The position numbers and the translations under genes are program-made. Below, one piece after another: positions 31,649-40,780 of a stretch of 64,000 bases of DNA. The stretch covers positions 744,001 to 808,000 of the forward strand of contig JABTUW010000005.1 in NCBI GenBank assembly GCA_015075185.1, in the 5' to 3' direction. The notes beneath the pieces are model-generated. The model did not search any database. It saw nothing but the letters and a program-made list of their open reading frames with translations, and was not told where the DNA came from. The stretch is from Anaerolineales bacterium (GTDB taxonomy: Bacteria > Chloroflexota > Anaerolineae > 4572-78 > J111). Positions within the stretch are counted from its first letter, which is position 1, and each line of letters starts with the position of its first letter.

Positions 31649-34600
31649 TTAATCCGTTATCCCTTCTTCTTGGCCATACCCACCGGCCACCAGCACCAAG
31701 TCGAGGATATTCACCCGGCCATCGGCGTTGATGTCGGCAGCGGGGTCATTACTGCCGTAATGGGCAGCGATGAAGGTCAGATCGAGGATATTGACCTGGC
31801 CATCGCCGGTAACATCGCGGCTAGTTTGATCGACAGCGGGGAAGAGCTCCAGGTTGATCTGATCGGCATCCTCGGTGACACTGGCCGGAGCGGCGCCGCT
31901 GCAGATGGCGGTGTGGTCGCCCAATACGGTCACTGTGCCCAGTCCGGCCCCGCTGGCAATGTAAATCCGGTTAGTCAGCCGGTCAATGGCAATACCCTCG
32001 CCGGGTTTAGCGCCCACATTCTGCACCAGGGGGATATGGAAATAACCGCCCCATCCTTTGGGAATAAACAGCGCCTGATTGGTCTCGCTGCCGTCGCTGG
32101 TCGAGGTCGTCGTCCAGAGGTGGCCGCCGTCGCCGGCCGGGCCAAGAGCGGGATTGACGGCAATGGCCCGCAGCGGAACGGGCCGGCGCGGGTTGCCAAA
32201 GCCGCGATTGAAGGCCGCCCAGCCCAGGAACTGATCCGGCACGCCTCGGATGGGGCCTAAGGCGACAATGCGATGGGGACCCACCGTAGCAACGTAAACG
32301 AGGTTGCGCGTCTCATCAATGGCAATGCCGTAAGGCTGACTGCTGTCGTAGAGGCTGACCACGCGGCTCACCGCTGGGCCATTCAAGACGGTCACACTGG
32401 CACTGCCAAAGTTGCTCACATACACCTTGCCGGTGACCGGATTGGCGGCCAGATGGAAGGGCTGGTTGAAATTGTTGCTCAGGGTCGCAACTACACTCCG
32501 GCTGGCCGCACTGATGACGGTGACCGAGTTGTCCAGGCTGTTGGCCACATAGATAAAATCGTGGATCGGGTCATAGGCCACCCCCCACGGCCCAGCACCG
32601 ACGGCCAGCGGCGGCAGGACGCTAAAACTGGAGGCGTCGCCGTTTGCCTGGATAGGCGTCACCTGGCCGGTCTGATAATTTGTCACCCAGATCAGGTTGT
32701 GAGTCGCATCGTAGGCCAGGCTGTTGGCCGAATCAATCCCTGGGATGGTCTGAAGCACGTTGTCGTTGCCGGTATCTACGGCTGAGACGCTGTCGCTGCC
32801 AAAATTAGCGACGTAGAGGCGCTGCCGGGTCGAGTCAAGGGCCAGGCCGCGCGGCTCATTTTGCACGGTGAAGGTGTCGAGCAGGGTCGGAGCGCAGGTC
32901 TGCGCCGGCAGGGGCGGTGGCGGCGTTCCTGTCCCGGTTCCCACAAACAGCTTGCTGACAAAGCCGCTGCCCAGGCCGCTGAGGGTGGTGTCAAATGCGC
33001 CGGGCGTCGTGGGGAAGTCGGGCGATTGGGTTTCGCCGGTGACGTAAACGTAACCGTTGTTATCTTGGGCCAGGCCATAGCTGTAATCGTGGTTGGCGCC
33101 GCCCAGGTAGGTCGCGTAGACCAGACCTGTGCCGTTAGGATTTAGCTTGGCCACAAAGGCTTCAAAGTAGGGGGCACAGCCCTGGCAGATTGGGGCATAA
33201 GCGTTGGGTGTGGTCGGGAAATCGCTGGCGCCGGTAAAGCCGGTAATGTAGACACTGCCGGCGGTGTCTACCGCCAGGTCTCGCCCATCCTCTTCATTAT
33301 TGCCGCCCAGGTAAGTGGCATAGAGCAAGCCGCCGCCGTCGGGAGTCAGCTTGGCTACAAAAATGTCATTGGCGGAGCTGTGGCTGGTATCAAAGGCGTC
33401 GGGAGTGGCCGGAAAATCGGGGGAGTCGGTCCGGCCGGTGATGTAGGCGCTGCCCAGACTGTCCAGGGCAACGGCCCGGCCGCCTTCGGCGAAGCTGCCG
33501 CCCAGGAAAGTGCTGTAGACCAGGCCGCTGCCGGCCGGATTCAATTTGAGCACAAAGGCATCGGCCACGGCCATGCTGGTATCCCAGGCGCCGGGTGTGG
33601 TGGGGAAGTCGGGCGAGCTGGTATAGCCGGTGACGTAGGCGCTGCCCGTGCTGTCAACAGCTATGCCGTCGCTGGACTCGTCGGCGCTGCCGCCCAGGTA
33701 GGTGGCATAGGTCAGGGCGCTGCCGTCGGCAGCGACTTTGACGGCATAGCCGTCGGAGAAGCCGCCGTTGTAGCTGGGGGCGAACGCGCCGGGCGTGGTG
33801 GGCAGGTCGGTGGAGCGGGTAAAGCCGGTCACGTAAGCCTGGCCGCTGCTGTCGAGGGCGATGTCGTAACCATAGTCCTCGGCATTGCCGCCCAAAAAGC
33901 TGGAATAGAGCAAGGCGGTCCCGTTGGGGTTAAGTTTGGCTACAAAGCCGTCATGGTTGCCGCTCAAGTCATGATCGAACCCGCCCGGGGTGGTGGGGAA
34001 ATCGGTCGAGACGGTGTAGCCGGTCACATAGGCGTTGCCGGCTCCGTCTATGGCGATGGCAAACCCCGTTTCAGCATAGGAATCGCCGCCCAGGAAGGTG
34101 GCGTAAACCAGGCCGCTGCCGTCGGGAGTCAATTTGGCGACGAAGGCATCGTTGAAAAAGCCCTCAATGGTTGGGTCGAACACCCCTGGGGTGGTCGGAA
34201 AGGTGGTGTAAGCCCGGCCGGTGATGTAAGCCGAGCCAGTGCTGTCTACAGCAATATCCTCACTGCTGTCGAAGTAGATATTGCTGCCGATGAAGGTGCT
34301 GTAGATGAGGTCGCTGGTGGCTGCAGCTTGGGCCGGGGAGCTGGGGGGCCCTTCGACTTCGCTCAGGACAGGCAGGGGGGCAGGGGAGAAAGGAGATACG
34401 ACTTCTAAACCGTTAACTTCAGGCGTAGCTGTGGATAGGTCAACGGGTACACCGTCGGCGGTTACGGCTTGCAGCAAGGGCAAAGTGACGTCGCCCAAAG
34501 CGGTGGCCAGATGGAGACCGCCTGCTCCGTCCAGGGCGGCAGCCTCTGCCCCCTCGACCTGCAAACGGATGCCGGCCAGGAGTGACACATCAGTCATTGC

Positions 34601-35365
34601 CTGCGCAGCCACATCTCCGCCTTTAGCGACCAGGCGCTGGACGAGCTGCCCGTTGTCGCTGGTGATTTCCAGGTCAAGGCCGGGGTAGAGGTCCAGGTAA
34701 CGTATCCCCGCCCAGACCGGCACGTCGGTCCGCCACTGAGCCGGGTCGCTGCCGGTAAAGTAGGAGATAGTTGGGTCAAGACGCTGAAAAGGCTCGATCC
34801 GAGGCTGGGGGTTGGCATTGATAAAGCTCACTTTGAGGATGAGGCCGCGTTGGGGAAGGGCAGGCGGCGTTTGCTGCTCATCCAGACTCTGAGCTTGGGC
34901 ATCCGGTTGAGTTGGTTCAAGGAGGGTGAACCAGAGGGCGGAGTCGGTCAGGGAGAGGCTGGCCGGCTGACCGCTTGCCTGAAAGCGAACGATTTCGCCG
35001 TTGGTGGCGGTAGGAAACTGCCCCACATTTTCCACAAATAACAAGGGGGGACCAGAGAGAGCGCGATCCTCAACCGGAATAGCCGGCAGGGAAACAGACG
35101 GGCCTGGCTCAATAATCTCTGCCGGTAAAGGCGTTACAGTTGGCTCGGCGGTCGCCTCCAGTGTGGCGGCGGGCGTCGGAGTGACGGTCGGCTCTTCGAT
35201 CTCTACGGGCAGGGTAGGCGGTAGGGTAGCCGTTTCAATGGAGGCATTGCCTTGTTGGGCTAGCGCCGGTAAGGGAAGGGAGTTGGACCCAATAACGATA
35301 CAAACAAAAACCAGGCCGGTTAGACAGAGAACCTGGCCCATTTTCCGTGCAGGCAGAGTTGGCAT
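31649..35365 (-). CDS. Secreted SBBP beta-propeller protein with C-terminal dockerin
   Basis: Start MPTLPARKMGQVL (35365) has AGGA 7 bases upstream; the protein is 1238 aa. A signal peptide (VLCLTGLVFVCIVIG) is followed by a Thr/Pro-rich linker. Then come a conserved domain (FVENVGQF to FTGSDPAQWRTDVPVW), at least eight SBBP repeats of about 55 residues (pattern YSTFLGG...D.A.D..G.AYVTG.T.S.DFPTTPGAFD), and YVTN-type repeats (LYVANFGSDSVSAVDTGNDN). The end is a type I dockerin with two calcium loops, DVTGDGQVNILDL and DINADGRVNILDL. The protein probably sits on the surface, with the dockerin joining a cohesin elsewhere. A widespread short repeat has entered its coding region at 34349-34372. 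Confidence 0.85.
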   Translation of the reverse strand: MPTLPARKMGQVLCLTGLVFVCIVIGSNSLPLPALAQQGNASIETATLPPTLPVEIEEPTVTPTPAATLEATAEPTVTPLPAEIIEPGPSVSLPAIPVEDRALSGPPLLFVENVGQFPTATNGEIVRFQASGQPASLSLTDSALWFTLLEPTQPDAQAQSLDEQQTPPALPQRGLILKVSFINANPQPRIEPFQRLDPTISYFTGSDPAQWRTDVPVWAGIRYLDLYPGLDLEITSDNGQLVQRLVAKGGDVAAQAMTDVSLLAGIRLQVEGAEAAALDGAGGLHLATALGDVTLPLLQAVTADGVPVDLSTATPEVNGLEVVSPFSPAPLPVLSEVEGPPSSPAQAAATSDLIYSTFIGSNIYFDSSEDIAVDSTGSAYITGRAYTTFPTTPGVFDPTIEGFFNDAFVAKLTPDGSGLVYATFLGGDSYAETGFAIAIDGAGNAYVTGYTVSTDFPTTPGGFDHDLSGNHDGFVAKLNPNGTALLYSSFLGGNAEDYGYDIALDSSGQAYVTGFTRSTDLPTTPGAFAPSYNGGFSDGYAVKVAADGSALTYATYLGGSADESSDGIAVDSTGSAYVTGYTSSPDFPTTPGAWDTSMAVADAFVLKLNPAGSGLVYSTFLGGSFAEGGRAVALDSLGSAYITGRTDSPDFPATPDAFDTSHSSANDIFVAKLTPDGGGLLYATYLGGNNEEDGRDLAVDTAGSVYITGFTGASDFPTTPNAYAPICQGCAPYFEAFVAKLNPNGTGLVYATYLGGANHDYSYGLAQDNNGYVYVTGETQSPDFPTTPGAFDTTLSGLGSGFVSKLFVGTGTGTPPPPLPAQTCAPTLLDTFTVQNEPRGLALDSTRQRLYVANFGSDSVSAVDTGNDNVLQTIPGIDSANSLAYDATHNLIWVTNYQTGQVTPIQANGDASSFSVLPPLAVGAGPWGVAYDPIHDFIYVANSLDNSVTVISAASRSVVATLSNNFNQPFHLAANPVTGKVYVSNFGSASVTVLNGPAVSRVVSLYDSSQPYGIAIDETRNLVYVATVGPHRIVALGPIRGVPDQFLGWAAFNRGFGNPRRPVPLRAIAVNPALGPAGDGGHLWTTTSTSDGSETNQALFIPKGWGGYFHIPLVQNVGAKPGEGIAIDRLTNRIYIASGAGLGTVTVLGDHTAICSGAAPASVTEDADQINLELFPAVDQTSRDVTGDGQVNILDLTFIAAHYGSNDPAADINADGRVNILDLVLVAGGYGQEEGITD
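34349..34372. repeat. Widespread short repeat inserted in a coding region
   Basis: The plus-strand core CCTTCGACTTCGCTCAGGAC matches a short element that I recognise from many bacterial and metagenomic sequences. Read on the minus strand in the gene frame it encodes PVLSEVEG, a peptide that betrays this element elsewhere. It lies in the linker just before the SBBP repeats. Confidence 0.7.
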
Positions 35366-35423
35366 CGAGTATCCTACTTTCTCCCCCTTTGACTGGTTTA
35401 TAAGTTTTGACCAAAACAAAAAA

Positions 35424-35447
35424 GCCAGCTCCACAAAGTGAGCTGGC
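35424..35447 (-). terminator. Intrinsic terminator between the two secreted-protein genes
   Basis: On the minus strand GCCAGCTC pairs with GAGCTGGC around ACTTTGTG, followed by six U (35423-35418). It lies about 53 bp upstream of the SBBP gene start. It either ends the PA14-gene transcript or works as an attenuator in the SBBP leader. Confidence 0.75.
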
Positions 35448-35522
35448 CGACCAGACCAGATACAAAACCGGCGAGCGGCGATGCTTGACCGATTGTGGGG
35501 CAGTTGTCAAAGAACAATAACT

Positions 35523-35556
35523 TTTACCGCTTTTAGTTTAGCATAAAAGCGGTAAA
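35523..35556. repeat. Perfect 13-bp inverted repeat after the PA14 gene
   Basis: TTTACCGCTTTTA pairs with TAAAAGCGGTAAA around 8 bases, 50 bp after the PA14 gene stop. It may be a 3' stabilising hairpin or a first terminator; there is no clear U-tract. Confidence 0.7.
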
Positions 35557-35606
35557 TTTTCCATCCTACTTTGGGACTAGAGTCCTGTTCACTGCTCTGA
35601 AAAAGT

Positions 35607-37082
35607 TCAATCATCCCTGTCCCAGTCTACTTCGATGTGGGCCTCATCGGAATAATCCTGATATTCTACTCTGATGATGTGAGAGCCAGCGCCGACATCA
35701 TGGAAGGACGCGGTGACAGTACCGCCGTTCTCGGAGTCTTCCTCAAGAATGAGCCAATCATCCAGATAAATTTTGACCCGGTCTTCTTCAGCGAGCTTAA
35801 CCTCAAAGTCATAATCCCCTTCTTTTAACACAACTGTTCTCTGCCAGCGCACGGAGAAGTTGTCGTCATTCATGCCTGGAGCCGGCTCATCGTCGTCCCA
35901 ATCAAAATCTATGTCGTCGTCCTCTCGAACCAGGAAGGGGGCGTCGCGGAAGTCGGGATTGTTGTAATATTCGCCCACCCATTTATCTGTTGAAATGAGG
36001 GTCTTCTCGAACCAGACTTTGATATGGGCATCGCCGGCTGCCTCGAAAAATTCGACTGTGAGCGTATGGACCCCGGGCTTGACGTCGGCAAAAATGCCGG
36101 TGTGGAGGACGTAGGGGTTGGTATTCCACTCGTCAATGATCAGCCAGCCATCCAGATAAAGTTTGACCCCATCATCCACGTCAGCCCAAAAACGATAATC
36201 GCCCTCCTCCGTAAATTCAAAGGGGCGAGTCCAGCGCGCCGAGAAATTATCGGACGGAATATCAGGCCCAGGGCTGCCTGGACCCCAGTTAAAGTCAAGC
36301 GCCGGGTCGTCGCGAACCAGGGCCGGTGAGCCGGCCAGGTTGGGGTTACTGTAATACTCACCGCGCCAACTGGCCGGAGAGGGTGGAGGGAGGGTAGGGG
36401 TAGCGGCTGGCATAGGGGTCGGGGTTGGAGCGGCTACCGTTGGCGAGGGGATGGGGGTTGGGGAGACTGCCGTTGGTGAAGCGGCGGGCATCGTCGGACT
36501 GATACCCTCGGCGAGAGGCAGGCGAGATAGGTCGCCCCGGCAGGAAACAGCGCTGGCCTTGACCCAGCCTGCTTCGCGCTGCTTCGTTTCAGCCAGCAGC
36601 CACAAATCAGCCTCGTTATAATATTTGACGGCAGAGAGAGCCGTTCCTGCCGGTAAAGTTTTGATAGGAGTGTAACTGGCATCAGGACCGCTTCTTAATT
36701 GAACGGCGTCAGGGCCAACCACGCAAGGGACAACGAAGGTTGCTGAGGGAGTGCCTGGCGTGGGCGAAGCAAGGGGCGAGAGAGAGGGCAGCGTATCTCC
36801 CTCGCTGGTAAAAGAAGTAGGACTGGGTATGGGAGTGGCAGTAGGGCTGGCGGCAGGTTGGGTCAGAGTGGGAGTTGCGGTTTGATCGGGTGGGGACGTG
36901 CTTGGGGGAAAGGCACTCGTCGTTGCGCCGGCTGGAACAGTCGCAGTTGCGGTCACTTCAGTAACGAGAGGGCCAGCGGTAGGCGGTGTCTCGCCAGGTG
37001 AGCAGCCGGTCAAGAGGATGACGGCCAGGGATAGAGCCGGCCAGATCTTGACCCCTAAGCGCGGATAAGCTTTGTTTTCCAT
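35607..37082 (-). CDS. Lipoprotein with SH3b and two PA14 domains
   Basis: Start MENKAYPRLG gives 491 aa. The signal sequence ends in lipobox LLTGC (Cys 27), so the protein should be lipid-anchored. A long Thr/Pro/Ser-rich linker follows. Residues of about 115-185 form a bacterial SH3 domain (VQLRSGPDASYTPIKTLPAG to EAGWVKASAVSC). Two PA14 domains follow: one opening WRGEYYSNPNLAGSPALVRD, the other WVGEYYNNPDFRDAPFLVRE; each has the core motif NFSxRWxR and a D-rich calcium site. PA14 domains bind glycans, so this is probably a surface adhesin or wall-binding protein. It ends in an acidic tail, HIEVDWDRDD. Confidence 0.85.
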   Translation of the reverse strand: MENKAYPRLGVKIWPALSLAVILLTGCSPGETPPTAGPLVTEVTATATVPAGATTSAFPPSTSPPDQTATPTLTQPAASPTATPIPSPTSFTSEGDTLPSLSPLASPTPGTPSATFVVPCVVGPDAVQLRSGPDASYTPIKTLPAGTALSAVKYYNEADLWLLAETKQREAGWVKASAVSCRGDLSRLPLAEGISPTMPAASPTAVSPTPIPSPTVAAPTPTPMPAATPTLPPPSPASWRGEYYSNPNLAGSPALVRDDPALDFNWGPGSPGPDIPSDNFSARWTRPFEFTEEGDYRFWADVDDGVKLYLDGWLIIDEWNTNPYVLHTGIFADVKPGVHTLTVEFFEAAGDAHIKVWFEKTLISTDKWVGEYYNNPDFRDAPFLVREDDDIDFDWDDDEPAPGMNDDNFSVRWQRTVVLKEGDYDFEVKLAEEDRVKIYLDDWLILEEDSENGGTVTASFHDVGAGSHIIRVEYQDYSDEAHIEVDWDRDD

Positions 37083-37377
37083 AAGTTTCTCGGCCACGAT
37101 AGACAACAAATATAGATCCGTAAAATATACTTAAGGAAGCTGGAAATCCTTCAGTCATGGTCAAAGTCTGATGGAACTGGTCGGATTGGCTCTTAATCGC
37201 CAGCCATCGAAATTCGTCTCCATCTTTGTACCAACCGGTTGGTAAGGTGAGCGTAATGGATAATGGGGAATATTTTCTAAATCTTGGCGGAGCATCGTGA
37301 CCCGCTTGGTTCCGGCTTTAAAAGTCTTCGTGTTCTACCTCACGTGAAGTTCAAGTCAGCCCTGGTTCTTTTGAGTT

Positions 37378-38280
37378 TCAAAGACTTGTGAAGATTCCCA
37401 GTTTGTAGAGGTGATCCTCATTTTGGTCTAGACACTTTAGCCAACTTTGCCGGGATACTTGGGGAGTACAAGGCCCATACGTGAAGAGTCTAATCCTTCT
37501 CTTTTGTGATTCTCTCCGCAGCTTTTCCAACACATCTTGCAGGATGCTCCCCGCAAAGGGCGTATACATAAAAAAGACCGTTCCATCCGAGTAATCTGCT
37601 GTCCGTGCGTCCGTATTGATGAACTCGACCCCTGATAGATTGAGGTCTGCCGCACACGCACGCGCATAATCACAATAAACCGGCTCAAATTCTATCCCTT
37701 TGGCGGCCACCCCAGTAAGCAGATGCACCAGGATAGGAACTTGACCCAAGCCGGACCCCACATCGTAGAAAACATCTTCTCGCCTGAGATGAGCTTGCTC
37801 TACCAGCTCAAAAATGATTCTGGCTGGGGTTTGTTGATAAGCCACCATCTCCGGTTCTCTGGCTTTTGTCTCCAGGGGGACAGCCTGGCTGAGCAACAAC
37901 CCATTGATAAACACATCGAGGCTATCATAGCCAATCTCATCATGGCGCTGGCCGCCACCTCCATCATGCCCGACATATTCATCAATCCGACCCCTGAGTG
38001 CTGTTCCTGTGCAGCCGCCGTCCCTGATATCTGCCCGAAGCCGTTGAAACAAGGTATTGTCAATGTCTTCCAGTTGGCGCTTGACCCTCTCCGCATCCTG
38101 TTTTAGTGTGATCAGTTTTTCTGGCGGATTTATTGTCTGGAGCAGTCCTTCAATCCGATCAATAATGTTGAACTCGAGATAGTCTATGGCTTCTACCCGG
38201 CTGTTAAAGTTTGTTTCTTCGTAGAGAGCAGAGTTTTTCTCGATGGTCTTAATGTCTGATTGTATTTTGTAGATGACCAT
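37378..38280 (-). CDS. Class I SAM-dependent methyltransferase (DOT1-like)
   Basis: This 300-aa protein has an N-terminal helical region (IDRIEGLLQTINPPEKLITL) and a Rossmann methyltransferase domain. Motif I is FYDVGSGLGQVPILVHLL, motif II IEFEPVYCDYAR and a later motif is FMYTPFAGSIL. The arrangement and GxGxGQ loop resemble DOT1-type and related bacterial methyltransferases. There is no signal peptide. It is flanked by unrelated genes and base composition is somewhat AT-rich compared with its neighbours, hinting at transfer. The substrate is unknown. Confidence 0.7.
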   Translation of the reverse strand: MVIYKIQSDIKTIEKNSALYEETNFNSRVEAIDYLEFNIIDRIEGLLQTINPPEKLITLKQDAERVKRQLEDIDNTLFQRLRADIRDGGCTGTALRGRIDEYVGHDGGGGQRHDEIGYDSLDVFINGLLLSQAVPLETKAREPEMVAYQQTPARIIFELVEQAHLRREDVFYDVGSGLGQVPILVHLLTGVAAKGIEFEPVYCDYARACAADLNLSGVEFINTDARTADYSDGTVFFMYTPFAGSILQDVLEKLRRESQKRRIRLFTYGPCTPQVSRQSWLKCLDQNEDHLYKLGIFTSL

Positions 38281-38398
38281 TATAGTTTACACAATTCTGC
38301 TCGACGCTGTAGCCCCTCTCTTGACCGCAGCGATAAAGGGAGATCAAAAGTTGTTTGGCGATGTCCAGGCCCGCTTGCAGCCAGACCTTGATCCGTAG

Positions 38399-39577
38399 TC
38401 AGCGCAACGTACGGAAAAAGGCGCGGATGTCAGCTACCAACAGCTCAGGCTCCTCCAGCGCGGCGAAGTGGCCACCGTGCGGCGGATTGCTCCAGTGCTG
38501 GATGTTGTAGCTCCGCTCGGCCCACTCCCGCGGAACGAGCAGCTCCTTTTCGCCGGGGAACATGGCGATGCCGGTAGGGGTCTCAATCCGTTCCCCCAGC
38601 CGGAGAGGATTGGGGTTGGGATCGTGTCGCTGTTCGTAATAGCGGCGCATGGAGGCGTTGATTGTCTCCGTTACCCAGTAAAGGGTAATGGTGGTCAATA
38701 GTTCATCCTTGGTAAAGCGGCTCTCGACATCGCCCCCACAGTCGCTCCACGCCCGAAACTTTTCGACAATCCAGGCGGCCAGGCCGACCGGGGAGTCATG
38801 GAGGCCGTAGGCCAGTGTTTGCGGCCGGGTAGCCTGGACCTCGGCATAGGCCCCCTCCTCCTTCTCCCAGCGCCTGACCCGCTCCAGGTAATCTCGTTCG
38901 GCCGCCGATAACTCGGCGTCGGGTGGCAGCGGCTCCGGCCAATCCAGGTCGACCGAGCCGATATGGATGCCGATCACTACATCCGGATGGAACCGGCCGA
39001 GGGCGCTGGTCACTCTGGCGCCGATGTCCGAGCCGTGTGCCCCAAAGCGGCGATAGTCTAAAACTTCGGTCATCAAGGTACGCCAGAGGATATCGACTCT
39101 CAGTGAACCCCGCTGAGCAGGGCGCTCAGAGAAGCCGAAGCCCGGCAGTGACGGCACAACGACATCAAACGCATCGGCCGGATCGCCCCCATACGCGGCG
39201 GGGTCGGCCAGCGGCCCAATGATCTTGTACATTTCGAAGAAGGTACTTGGCCAGCCGTGTGTTACCACCAAAGGGAGGGGTTGCGGGCCCTGCCCTCGAA
39301 CATACACGAAATGCAGGTTAAGCCCATTGACCCGCGCCTGAAACTGGGGTAGCTCGTTGATGAGTCGTTCTTGCTTGCGCCAATCAAACTGCGTTAGCCA
39401 GTAGTGGACAAGTTCCTGGAGATACGACAGCTCGGTCCCATAATCCCAGCCGGCTCCTTCAACCTGATCCGGCCATCTCGTACTCCTGAGGCGGCTCTTC
39501 AGGTCGTTGAGCATCTCTGGAGTTACAGCTAACGTAAATGATTCCACCCGGCTCTTAATCCTTTCTTTGCAAATCAA
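38399..39577 (-). CDS. Epoxide hydrolase (alpha/beta fold)
   Basis: This 392-aa protein matches microsomal-type epoxide hydrolases. An N-terminal EHN segment (MLNDLKSRLRSTRWPDQVEG) is followed by the alpha/beta core: oxyanion motif THGWPSTFFEM, PSLPGFGFSERP, nucleophile aspartate in GAHGSDIGARV, and the catalytic histidine in PPHGGHFAALEEPELL. It hydrolyses epoxides to diols in the cytoplasm. The gene stands alone, with about 190 bp upstream shared with the divergent small-protein operon. An alternative GTG start ten codons downstream is possible. Confidence 0.88.
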   Translation of the reverse strand: MICKERIKSRVESFTLAVTPEMLNDLKSRLRSTRWPDQVEGAGWDYGTELSYLQELVHYWLTQFDWRKQERLINELPQFQARVNGLNLHFVYVRGQGPQPLPLVVTHGWPSTFFEMYKIIGPLADPAAYGGDPADAFDVVVPSLPGFGFSERPAQRGSLRVDILWRTLMTEVLDYRRFGAHGSDIGARVTSALGRFHPDVVIGIHIGSVDLDWPEPLPPDAELSAAERDYLERVRRWEKEEGAYAEVQATRPQTLAYGLHDSPVGLAAWIVEKFRAWSDCGGDVESRFTKDELLTTITLYWVTETINASMRRYYEQRHDPNPNPLRLGERIETPTGIAMFPGEKELLVPREWAERSYNIQHWSNPPHGGHFAALEEPELLVADIRAFFRTLR

Positions 39578-39654
39578 AGTAGTTAGTGAAGCGTCATCAG
39601 TTCAACTGTCCGCTGCTCACGGTTCACTATTTTCAGCGGACGAACTCGCTCTCT

Positions 39655-39698
39655 CCTCGCATTTTCCTCGCACCGATTTGGTAGGATCACAGTATAAC
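39655..39698 (+). promoter_or_regulatory. SARP-like tandem-heptamer promoter, copy A
   Basis: Two CCTCGCA heptamers (39655-39661 and 39666-39672) are spaced 11 bp apart. A 20-bp gap leads to the -10 box TATAAC (39693-39698). The stretch from the heptamers to GAAGGTAG at 39719 is closely repeated at 51384-51449. It lies 71 bp upstream of the small-protein operon. SARP regulators bind direct heptamer repeats with 11-bp period beside the -10 box. Confidence 0.65.
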
Positions 39699-39768
39699 AC
39701 AGTTTTGCGGCTGAAGGTAGCATGGCAAACCTTCAGCTTCTGAAAAATCCAAAAGAAAGGAAACCCTT

Positions 39769-40008
39769 ATGAGCATTATCAACCCAAAATATGTTATCGC
39801 CTATCCCGCTCAAGCCAATGGCCGGGGTCAGGTCAGCGCCGGCGCCGCAGAAACCGTTGAACAAACACTCGAAAAGTCCGAGACTGCCAGGACTTTGATC
39901 CTGGAACGGTTTTGGCTGCTGACCCCCGACCCAGACGCCGGCCAGGATGATCAACATCTGCGCGCCCGCTGGCAGTTGAAACAGGTAGAAGGGAGGCAGA
40001 ATCGATGA
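39769..40008 (+). CDS. Small hypothetical protein (79 aa), first gene of the accessory operon
   Basis: Unrecognised, soluble and charged. It begins MSIINPKYVIAYPAQANGRG, then has a helical middle (AAETVEQTLEKSETARTLIL) and ends WQLKQVEGRQNR. It is preceded by AAGAAAGGA and lies immediately after the tandem-heptamer promoter. The stop overlaps the next start as ATGA. The tight spacing to three further genes supports it as real. No domain can be named. Confidence 0.6.
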   Translation: MSIINPKYVIAYPAQANGRGQVSAGAAETVEQTLEKSETARTLILERFWLLTPDPDAGQDDQHLRARWQLKQVEGRQNR

Positions 40009-40253
40009 CCCCACCCAAACGAGCACAGTATTGTTCCTATCTGCTCCATTGCTGGGCGGAGACCGACGCCAGCGGAGAAGTTATCCTCTGGCGCTTCAGC
40101 CTGGAAGACCCCCACACCGGCCAGCGGCATGGCTTTGCCAGCCTGACGGAACTGGTCATCGCCTTGCAGGATGAGTTGATGGGGGAAAAACAGGGAGTAG
40201 GGGTAGAAGAGAGATCTCTACTTCCGACGAATGAAAGGAGAACACAATGTTAA
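40005..40253 (+). CDS. Small hypothetical protein (82 aa)
   Basis: Unrecognised small soluble protein (MTPPKRAQYCSYLLHCWAET, then SLEDPHTGQRHGFASLTELV). The pattern RFSLEDPHTGQRHGFASL resembles small Chloroflexota proteins found beside regulators, which I remember only loosely. Its start overlaps the previous stop by 4 bp and its end overlaps the next gene by 7 bp. The last 20 codons coincide with heptad-like sequence (GAGTAGG, GGTAGAA), so the tail GVGVEERSLLPT may be repeat-derived. Confidence 0.55.
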   Translation: MTPPKRAQYCSYLLHCWAETDASGEVILWRFSLEDPHTGQRHGFASLTELVIALQDELMGEKQGVGVEERSLLPTNERRTQC

Positions 40254-40780
40254 ATACCAGCCTCGAATACGACCTGGCTCAGGCCATCCAACGGGATCGC
40301 TTGCGAGAGACAGAACAGGCCCGTTTAGCTAATCAAGTGACTCAGCCAACAAAAGGCTATGAATTTTTCTTCAGAAGCCAGCCCATCTTCAACCCCAAAC
40401 AACCCGGCCGGCTGATCTACGTCATCGTCGAGGGCGAAGTGGCTATTTTTCAACATGAGCGCCTTATCGAGATGGTGGGGCCGGGCCAATACCTGGCCGA
40501 AGCCACCCTGCCCGCAACCGCCGGGTTGATGGCTATAGCGCATACCGACTGCCGGCTCGTCGCGATCAATGAGGTCATGCTGGCCGTCCTGGCCCAGTGT
40601 CCACCGGAGATTGTAGCCTGGGTCATCCAGATGATGATGGGGCTGCCCCGGCTCCGGCCCGCCATCCGCTGGCCGGCTTCTCTCCTGGCCAGCCGGGCCG
40701 CCCGCCAGGCCGAGCGACCCAGAGAGCAGGCCGGGGTTTTCCCTGTGGTTCGGACAGAAGGAGTAGGGAGTAAGAAGTAA
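40247..40780 (+). CDS. Cyclic-nucleotide-binding-like (Crp-type sensor) protein
   Basis: This 177-aa protein has a cupin-like cNMP-binding fold at about residues 35-120: PGRLIYVIVEGEVAIFQHER, MVGPGQYLAEATLP and DCRLVAINEVMLAVL follow the Crp/FNR beta-roll. The DNA-binding domain of Crp proteins is absent; the helical C-terminus (PPEIVAWVIQMMMGLP, then a basic tail) is unlike a helix-turn-helix. It may sense a ligand and act on the orphan LuxR helix-turn-helix encoded next. AAAGGAG precedes the ATG. The final codons overlap an inverted heptad repeat. Confidence 0.7.
   Translation: MLNTSLEYDLAQAIQRDRLRETEQARLANQVTQPTKGYEFFFRSQPIFNPKQPGRLIYVIVEGEVAIFQHERLIEMVGPGQYLAEATLPATAGLMAIAHTDCRLVAINEVMLAVLAQCPPEIVAWVIQMMMGLPRLRPAIRWPASLLASRAARQAERPREQAGVFPVVRTEGVGSKK

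Noticed and set aside
33380..34408. 342-codon plus-strand ORF rich in Gly/Ala
   Set aside because: It mirrors the SBBP repeats on the other strand, so its repetitive look comes from the real gene.
35365..35520. Riboswitch-controlled leader of the SBBP gene
   Set aside because: A terminator hairpin is present, but no aptamer-like conserved motifs or confident promoter upstream; it may simply end the PA14-gene transcript.
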